Source of the DNA: CAVPUA01 sp963708805 | GTDB taxonomy: Bacteria; Actinomycetota; Actinomycetes; Mycobacteriales; Jatrophihabitantaceae | DNA length: 64,000 nt | Direction: 5' to 3' | Assembly (NCBI GenBank): GCA_963708805.1 | Contig: CAVPUA010000003.1 | Location: forward strand, 496,001-560,000 | Part shown: in pieces, positions 58,951-64,000 of the stretch | Layout of the letters: every line of letters begins with the position of its first letter | Position numbering within the stretch: position 1 is the first letter of the stretch | Notes under the pieces: generated by a model | Told to the model about the DNA's origin: nothing | Database searches by the model: none | What the model saw: only the letters and a program-made list of their open reading frames with translations | Made by a program: the position numbers and the translations under genes

Positions 58951-61192
58951 CTACGCGGGCTCGGGCTCCGGTTCGGGTTGCGCGGCCGCCACCGGACGAG
59001 CCAGCGACTGCTGCAGGATCTGGGCCACGTCGAGCACCTGGACGTCGTCGCGCGCCGAGCCCGTCGGCCTTCTTGGCGGTGACCGCGTCCGAGAGCATGA
59101 CCATGCAGAACGGGCAGGCGGTCGAGATCAGGTCGGGGTCCAGGCCGAGCGCCTCTTCGGTGCGCTCGACGTTGATCCGCTTGCCGATCTTCTCCTCCAT
59201 CCAGAAGCGCGCCCCGCCGGCGCCGCAGCAGAAGCCACGGTCCTTGCAGCGGTGCATCTCCTGCGACTTCAGCGCCGGGATCGAGCCGAGCACGTCGCGC
59301 GGCGGCGTGTAGACCTTGTTGTGCCGGCCCAGGTAGCACGGGTCGTGGTAGGTCACGTTCTTGTCGACCGGCTCGACCGGGGTCAGCCGGCCCTCGTCGA
59401 CGAGGCGGGCCAGCAGCTGCGTGTGGTGCACGACCTCGTAGTGGCCGCCCAGCTGCGGGTACTCGCGGGCGAGCGAGTTGAAGCAGTGCGGGCAGGTCGC
59501 GACGATCTTGAGCGGCTCGGCCCGGGTGATCGAGTTCAGCGTCTCGATGTTCTGCATGCCCTGCATCTGGAACAGGAACTCGTTGCCCAGGCGTCGCGCC
59601 GGGTCGCCGGTGCAGGTCTCGCCCGCGCCCAGCACCGCGAACTCGACGCCGGCGACGTTCAGCAGCTCGGCGAACGCCCGGGTGACCTTCTTCGAGCGGT
59701 CCTCCAGGGCGCCGGCGCAGCCGACCCAGAACAGGTACTCGATGTCGGCGTCCAGCTTCGTCCCCGGGACGGCGCGGCGGACCTCGAAGTCAAGTCCGTC
59801 CGATCCACTCCTCGCGGCCCGCGCTCGGCAGAGTCCCCACGGGTTGCCCTTGTTCTCGATGTTGCGCAGCATGACGCCGGCCTCGGACGGGAACGCGGAC
59901 TCGATCAGCACCTGGTAGCGGCGCATGTCGACGATGTGGTCGATGTGCTCGATGTCGACCGGGCACTGCTCGACGCACGCGCCGCAGGTGGTGCACGACC
60001 ACAGGACGTCGGGGTCGATGACGCCGAAGGAGGCCAGGTCGCCGACGAGCGGGCGCTGGGCCTGGCCGGGGCCGGAACCCATCAGGCGCGGGAAGCCCGA
60101 CTCGGGGACGTGGTTGCCGTGCGACACGGCGTCCTCGCCCGCGGTCAGGGCCGGGGCGTCGTCGGCCAGCGTCTTGGCGCCGAGGATGTACGGCGCCTTG
60201 GCGAACAGGTGATCGCGCAGGTCCATGATCAGGAGCTTGGGCGAGAGCGGCTTGTCGGTGTTCCAGGCCGGGCACTGCGACTGGCAGCGTCCGCACTCGG
60301 TGCACGTCGAGAAGTCGAGGTAGCCCTTCCAGGTGAAGTCCTCGATCTTGCCCTTGCCGAACACGGTGTCCTCGGACAGGTTCTCGGCGTCGGTGAAGTC
60401 GATCGGGTCGCCGTCGGCGTCGGTGACCGGCAGCAGCGGGCCGAGGCCGTTGGGCTGCCGCTTGAAGGCGACGTTGATCGGGGCGGTGCCGATGTGCAGG
60501 TGCTTGGAGTAGGTGACCAGGATCGTGAAGCCGAAGATGACGGCCATCTGCAGCAGCAGGAACGTCGTCTCGATGCCCTGGTTGTAGGCGCCCGAGCCCA
60601 GCATCTTGGCGACCGATGTAGGACGCGAACGGCCACTTCGACTTGCCCCACGGGAAGTGGCCGGTGTTGTACTGCGCGCCGCGGTAGATCAGCAGCGTCA
60701 CGACGACGAGGGTGATCATGCCGAGGATGACCCAGGCCGGGCCGGTGTGCGAGCCGTAGAAGCGCGATTGCCGCTGGCGGCGCTCGGGCGAGCTCGACCA
60801 GCCGGTTGATCGCGAACCAGATGATCGCGAGCAGCACGGCGACGGCGAAGAAGTCCTCGAGGAACCCGAGCCAGCGGGCGTGGCCGAAGAACGGGAAGGC
60901 GAAGTCCTTGCTCGATCACCAGCGCGCCGTAGCACTCGATGATCGTGATGCCCAGGACGTTGAAGCCCCAGAAGGTGAAGAAGTGCGCCAGGCCCGGGCC
61001 GGCCCACTTGAGCAGCTTCTTCTGCCCGAGCACCTCCTCGCCCTCGCTGACCGCACGCTCCTGCGGGTTGCGGGTGCGCGTCTTGTCCGGCTGGCCCGAG
61101 CGGATCAGCTTGAACAGCCAGAAGATCCGGCGTCCGGCGATGGCCGCCGTCACGACCAGCATCAGCAGGGCGAGGGTCAGCCGCAGCGCCAC
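58951..61192 (-). CDS. etfD: EtfD-like membrane iron-sulfur oxidoreductase (several indels)
   Basis: About 747 residues reconstructed. GTG 61192. N-terminal membrane part (TLALLMLVVTAAIAGRRIFW, GLAHFFTFWGFNVLGITIIE, WVILGMITLVVVTLLIYRGA, TTFLLLQMAVIFGFTILVTY), then two 4Fe-4S clusters (CTECGRCQSQCPAW and CTTCGACVEQCPVDIEHIDH) and two CCG domains (GCAGALEDRSKKV, ATCPHCFNSLAREYPQLGGH, CCGAGGARFWMEEKIGKRIN). End after an indel near 59065: LDVAQILQQSLARPVAAA, stop at 58951. At least five single- or double-base indels near 60910, 60785, 60615, 59820 and 59065. Matches M. tuberculosis Rv0338c/EtfD, which moves electrons from EtfBA to menaquinone during fatty-acid oxidation. Confidence 0.88.
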
Positions 61193-61287
61193 GGGTCTCC
61201 TTCAGTCGGCGTGTCTCAAGTTACCGAGACGTCAATCTTCGGATCGTATGGGCAGATCGGCCCGCCGCCTACCGCGAGTTGCGGGGG

Positions 61288-61440
61288 TCACGCACCGCAG
61301 AGGCCTTGCGCGTCAGCCTTGGTATCGCAGAACGTCGTGCCGTCCAGGGTGATGATGTCGCCGGCCAGCACGAGGGTCAGCGTCGAGCCGGCCGGGGCGT
61401 GCGCGGGGTCGGTCGTGGTGCACCTTCATGGGCCCGCCCT
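61288..61440 (-). pseudogene. Possible small gene or remnant
   Basis: APAGSTLTLVLAGDIITLDG then TTFCDTKADAQGLCGA, stop at 61288, looks like a protein C-terminus; in the adjacent frame GEGGPMKVHHDRPR may be its start, so an indel near 61410 would be needed. No family recognised. Confidence 0.3.
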
Positions 61441-61773
61441 CGCCTACGAAAACGGGCCGATTCGGACAACGAGGCCCTCTGGATAAGCATTGCATCACGG
61501 ACCGCGCGATTGGCGCTGCCGAGGCTCCGCGTGCCGTGTGCGGTAACCCAAGCCAGTCAAATCGGTATGAAGTTTGTCTATGGTGGTACTTAACAATCCG
61601 AAAACGGTCACGAGGGCGAAGTGGCCGTTGTCAGCACCCCGTGCTTGGGTAGTAGTTGCACAATCTCGTCGCCTTCGCTCCGATGTCGCACGGCGACCTG
61701 ACCCCAGATTGACGGCACTGCGCTCGAGACCCGAGCAACCAGCGCCCGACGCAGGCCAGTAGGAGGCTCGACG
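61441..61773. other. Promoter region of the osmoprotectant operon
   Basis: About 330 bases without a supported gene. The section around 61560-61610 is notably AT-rich (TATGAAGTTTGTC, ACTTAACAATCCG) and probably holds the promoter of the following ABC operon. Confidence 0.4.
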
Positions 61774-62949
61774 ATGATCCGGCTCGAATCGGTCACCAAG
61801 AAGTACGACGGCACGGTCGCGGTCGACGACCTCAGCCTGGTGGCGCCGTCCGGGCAGATCACGGTGTTCGTCGGTCCCTCCGGCTGCGGCAAGACGACCA
61901 GCCTGCGCATGATCAACCGGATGATCGAGCCGACATCGGGTCGCATCTTCATCGACGACCGCGACACGTCCAAGGGCTCGGCCGCCAAGCTGCGGCGCGG
62001 CATCGGCTACGTCATCCAGCACGCCGGGCTGTTCCCGCACCGCACGATCGTCGAGAACATCGCCACCGTCCCGGTACTCGTCGGCAAGACCCGTCGCGAG
62101 GCGCACGCCCGCGCGGTCGATCTGATGGCTCGGGTCGGGCTCGACCCGAGCTTCGCCGATCGCTATCCGGCGCAGCTGTCCGGTGGCCAGCAGCAGCGCG
62201 TCGGCGTCGCCCGGGCGCTCGCAGCCGACCCGCCGGTGATGCTGATGGACGAGCCGTTCAGCGCCGTCGACCCGGTCGTCCGCGACCAGCTGCAGGACGA
62301 GTTCCTGCGCCTGCAGGGCGAGCTCGGCAAGACGATCGTCTTCGTCACCCACGACATCGACGAGGCGATCAAGCTCGGCGACCAGGTCGCGGTCCTGCGC
62401 GTCGGCGGACATCTCGCCCAGCTGGCGACGCCGGCCGAGCTGCTGCAGCGACCGGCGGACGCGTTCGTCGCCGGGTTCGTCGGACGTGACCGCGGCTACC
62501 GGGCGCTCGGCTTCGCGGCCGCCGGTGAGCTTCCCCTGCACGACGAGCGGATCGTCGCGCTCGGGTCAGACCTCAGCCGGGCCGCCGCGGCGGCCGAGGA
62601 CGGCTGGGTGCTCGTCGTCGACAACGATTCGCGCCCGCAGGGCTGGCTGGCCGTCGGCGGCCTGTCGGACGACCAGCTCCAGGGCCAGGTCCACCCCGGG
62701 TTGCTCAATCTGGGCGGGACGCTGACGACCGAGGCGGGTACGTTGCGGGCCGCGCTGGACGCCTCACTGTCGTCCCCGAGCGGTCGCGGCGTCGTCGTGC
62801 ACGAGGACGGCCGGTTCGCCGGAACCGTGGTGGCGTCCCAGGTGCTGTCGCGCATCGAGGAGCGGGCCAACCAGAACCGCCAGCAAGCCGAAGCCTTGGC
62901 CGCCAGCCGGGCGGCGGCGACTCCCGCCGACGGGGGTGGGGCGGCGTGA
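61774..62949 (+). CDS. opuCA: OpuC-type osmoprotectant ABC transporter ATP-binding protein
   Basis: 391 residues, ATG 61774. Walker A VGPSGCGKTTSLRMINRM, Q-loop VIQHAGLFPHRTI, signature LSGGQQQRVGVARALAADPP, Walker B VMLMDEPFSAVDP, switch His FVTHDIDEAIKLGDQVAV. C-terminal region (VLVVDNDSRPQGWLAVGGLS, GVVVHEDGRFAGTVVASQVL) is CBS-like, as in ionic-strength-gated OpuCA/OpuA. Imports glycine betaine, choline or carnitine. First of the operon; overlaps the next gene by four bases. Confidence 0.92.
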   Translation: MIRLESVTKKYDGTVAVDDLSLVAPSGQITVFVGPSGCGKTTSLRMINRMIEPTSGRIFIDDRDTSKGSAAKLRRGIGYVIQHAGLFPHRTIVENIATVPVLVGKTRREAHARAVDLMARVGLDPSFADRYPAQLSGGQQQRVGVARALAADPPVMLMDEPFSAVDPVVRDQLQDEFLRLQGELGKTIVFVTHDIDEAIKLGDQVAVLRVGGHLAQLATPAELLQRPADAFVAGFVGRDRGYRALGFAAAGELPLHDERIVALGSDLSRAAAAAEDGWVLVVDNDSRPQGWLAVGGLSDDQLQGQVHPGLLNLGGTLTTEAGTLRAALDASLSSPSGRGVVVHEDGRFAGTVVASQVLSRIEERANQNRQQAEALAASRAAATPADGGGAA

Positions 62950-63599
62950 ACGACCTCTGGAACTACTTCCGCGATCACCAGAACGAGATCGCCCACTGGA
63001 CCTGGACGACGGTCTGGCTGGCCGGGGGTGCGCTGATCGCCGGGTTGATCATCGCCCTGCCGTTGGGCTGGCTGGCCAACCGGTTCCGCTGGACCTACCC
63101 GCCGATCGTCACCATCGCGGGCCTGATCTACACGATCCCGTCGCTGGTGCTGTTCGTCACCCTGCCCGGGCTGCTGGGCACGAAGGTGCTGGCCCCGATC
63201 AACGTCGGCGTCGCGCTCACCCTCTACACGGTGGCGCTGCTGGTGCGGGTGGTGGCCGACGGCCTGTCGTCGGTCTCGAGCGACACGTTGCAGGCGGCGT
63301 CGGCCATGGGCTACACCGGCCGGCAGCGACTGTTCGGCGTGCAGTTCCCCATCGCGGTGCCGGTGATCGGCGCCGGTCTGCGGGTGGCCGCGGTGTCGAA
63401 CGTCAGCCTCATCTCGGTCGCCACGCTGGTGGGTGTCCAGCAGCTCGGCTCGCTGTTCACCGAGGGCAACCAGCAGGACACGTTGATCCCGATCATCCTG
63501 GGCCTGATCCTGATCGTGCTGCTCGCCTTCGTCTTCGACGCGCTGATTCTCTTGACGATCAAGCTGCTCACGCCGTGGCAGCGGGCGGCGCACCGATGA
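62946..63599 (+). CDS. opuCB: OpuC-type permease subunit 1
   Basis: 217 residues, GTG 62946 overlapping opuCA. About five TMs: VWLAGGALIAGLIIALPLGW, IVTIAGLIYTIPSLVLFVTL, VGVALTLYTVALLVRVVADG; EAA-like loop AASAMGYTGRQRLFGVQFPI. Overlaps the next start (ATGA). Confidence 0.9.
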   Translation: MNDLWNYFRDHQNEIAHWTWTTVWLAGGALIAGLIIALPLGWLANRFRWTYPPIVTIAGLIYTIPSLVLFVTLPGLLGTKVLAPINVGVALTLYTVALLVRVVADGLSSVSSDTLQAASAMGYTGRQRLFGVQFPIAVPVIGAGLRVAAVSNVSLISVATLVGVQQLGSLFTEGNQQDTLIPIILGLILIVLLAFVFDALILLTIKLLTPWQRAAHR

Positions 63600-64000
63600 G
63601 CGCGCGCATTCTGGCCGACACGTCGCTGCCGGGCTGGAACAAGGTCGGTGTCTGGCTCAACGATCCATCGAACTGGACCGGCTCGAACGGCCTGCTCTTC
63701 GCCCTGCGCCAGCACGTCGTCTACACGCTGGTGGCCGTCATCGTCGCTCTGATCATCGCCCTGCCGCTGGGGTTGCTGGTCGGGCACACCAACCGCGGGG
63801 TGTTCCTCGTCGCGGGCCTGGCCAACGGGCTGCGCGCCGTGCCGGCCCTGGGCCTGGTCGTCCTGCTGATCGTCTGGCTCTCGCCCAAGATCGCGCTCAG
63901 CCAGACCGTGCCGGGCATCCTGCCCCACCGGGGCGCGCTGCCCTACCTGATCGTCGTGCTGATCGCACTGATCCTGTTGGCGATTCCACCGATCCTGATC
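63596..64000 (+). CDS. OpuC-type permease subunit 2, cut by window edge
   Basis: ATG 63596, 135 codons visible, no stop. Membrane segments VVYTLVAVIVALIIALPLGL and FLVAGLANGLRAVPALGLVV are followed by LLIVWLSPKIALSQTVPG; the G-x-x-x-A-L-R-A-V-P-A-L-G-L start is the usual second OpuC-type permease (OpuCD/OpuBD position). A substrate-binding protein gene probably follows outside the window. Confidence 0.88.
   Translation, partial: MSARILADTSLPGWNKVGVWLNDPSNWTGSNGLLFALRQHVVYTLVAVIVALIIALPLGLLVGHTNRGVFLVAGLANGLRAVPALGLVVLLIVWLSPKIALSQTVPGILPHRGALPYLIVVLIALILLAIPPILI

Noticed and set aside
61495..62541. 348-codon antisense frame over opuCA
   Set aside because: Antisense shadow of a well-identified ABC ATPase gene.

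Overview
The window is high-GC DNA from an actinomycete. The best taxonomic markers are mftD of the mycofactocin system, a dcd of actinobacterial type, and a MaoC-fabG4-fadA2-fadE5 block laid out like Mycobacterium tuberculosis Rv0241c-Rv0244c, next to a homologue of the EtfD iron-sulfur protein (Rv0338c). The genus cannot be fixed from this sequence. Several conserved genes carry one- or two-base frameshifts (ilvE, fadE5, etfD, the DUF3291 gene and much of the island), so either the assembly has residual indel errors or these genes are decaying. Boundaries there are approximate.

Layout. 1-14,950 is chromosome: mftD, a VanZ-like gene, an RsbW-like ATPase, an EamA exporter, a PPOX-fold protein, an 8.4-kb gene for a 2,804-residue surface protein (seven N-terminal membrane segments, a CSLREA/beta-helix region, about 12 Ig-like repeats, about 7 InlB-like repeats), LtrA, and a small SLATT/Pycsar-effector-like membrane protein followed by two tiny overlapping genes.

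15,041-39,231 is a genomic island of about 24 kb. An intact tRNA-Gly(CCC) at 39,188-39,261 and a 44-bp copy of its 3' half at 15,041-15,084 bracket it as direct repeats, and a tyrosine recombinase lies near the left end. Beside the recombinase is a PadR-HAAS-TM-PASTA membrane regulator. At 18,255-25,151 about 14 copies of a conserved GC-rich site alternate with small genes of unknown function, almost exactly one gene per interval. The best copies are imperfect inverted repeats with AAC/GTT ends, like integron attC sites. This cassette-array-like region is the most unusual part of the window. The right half of the island is a stress-type module (SDR, GH15 glucoamylase-like enzyme, membrane protein, universal stress protein, MarR regulator, CLC channel, DUF302 protein, orphan response regulator). 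Four of its promoters carry an identical 13-bp operator, TTGCNNNCTGCAA, probably the target of the MarR protein encoded there.

39,262-64,000 is chromosome again: an EspC/WXG-like protein, a nuclease-type toxin and its likely immunity protein; haloalkane dehalogenase; dcd; MOSC protein; a divergent MarR/MFS pair; ilvE; a TetR-controlled coupled trio of Baeyer-Villiger monooxygenase, SDR and esterase; the beta-oxidation block MaoC-fabG4-fadA2/TetR-fadE5; etfD, the likely electron outlet for FadE5; and an OpuC-type osmoprotectant ABC operon cut by the right edge.
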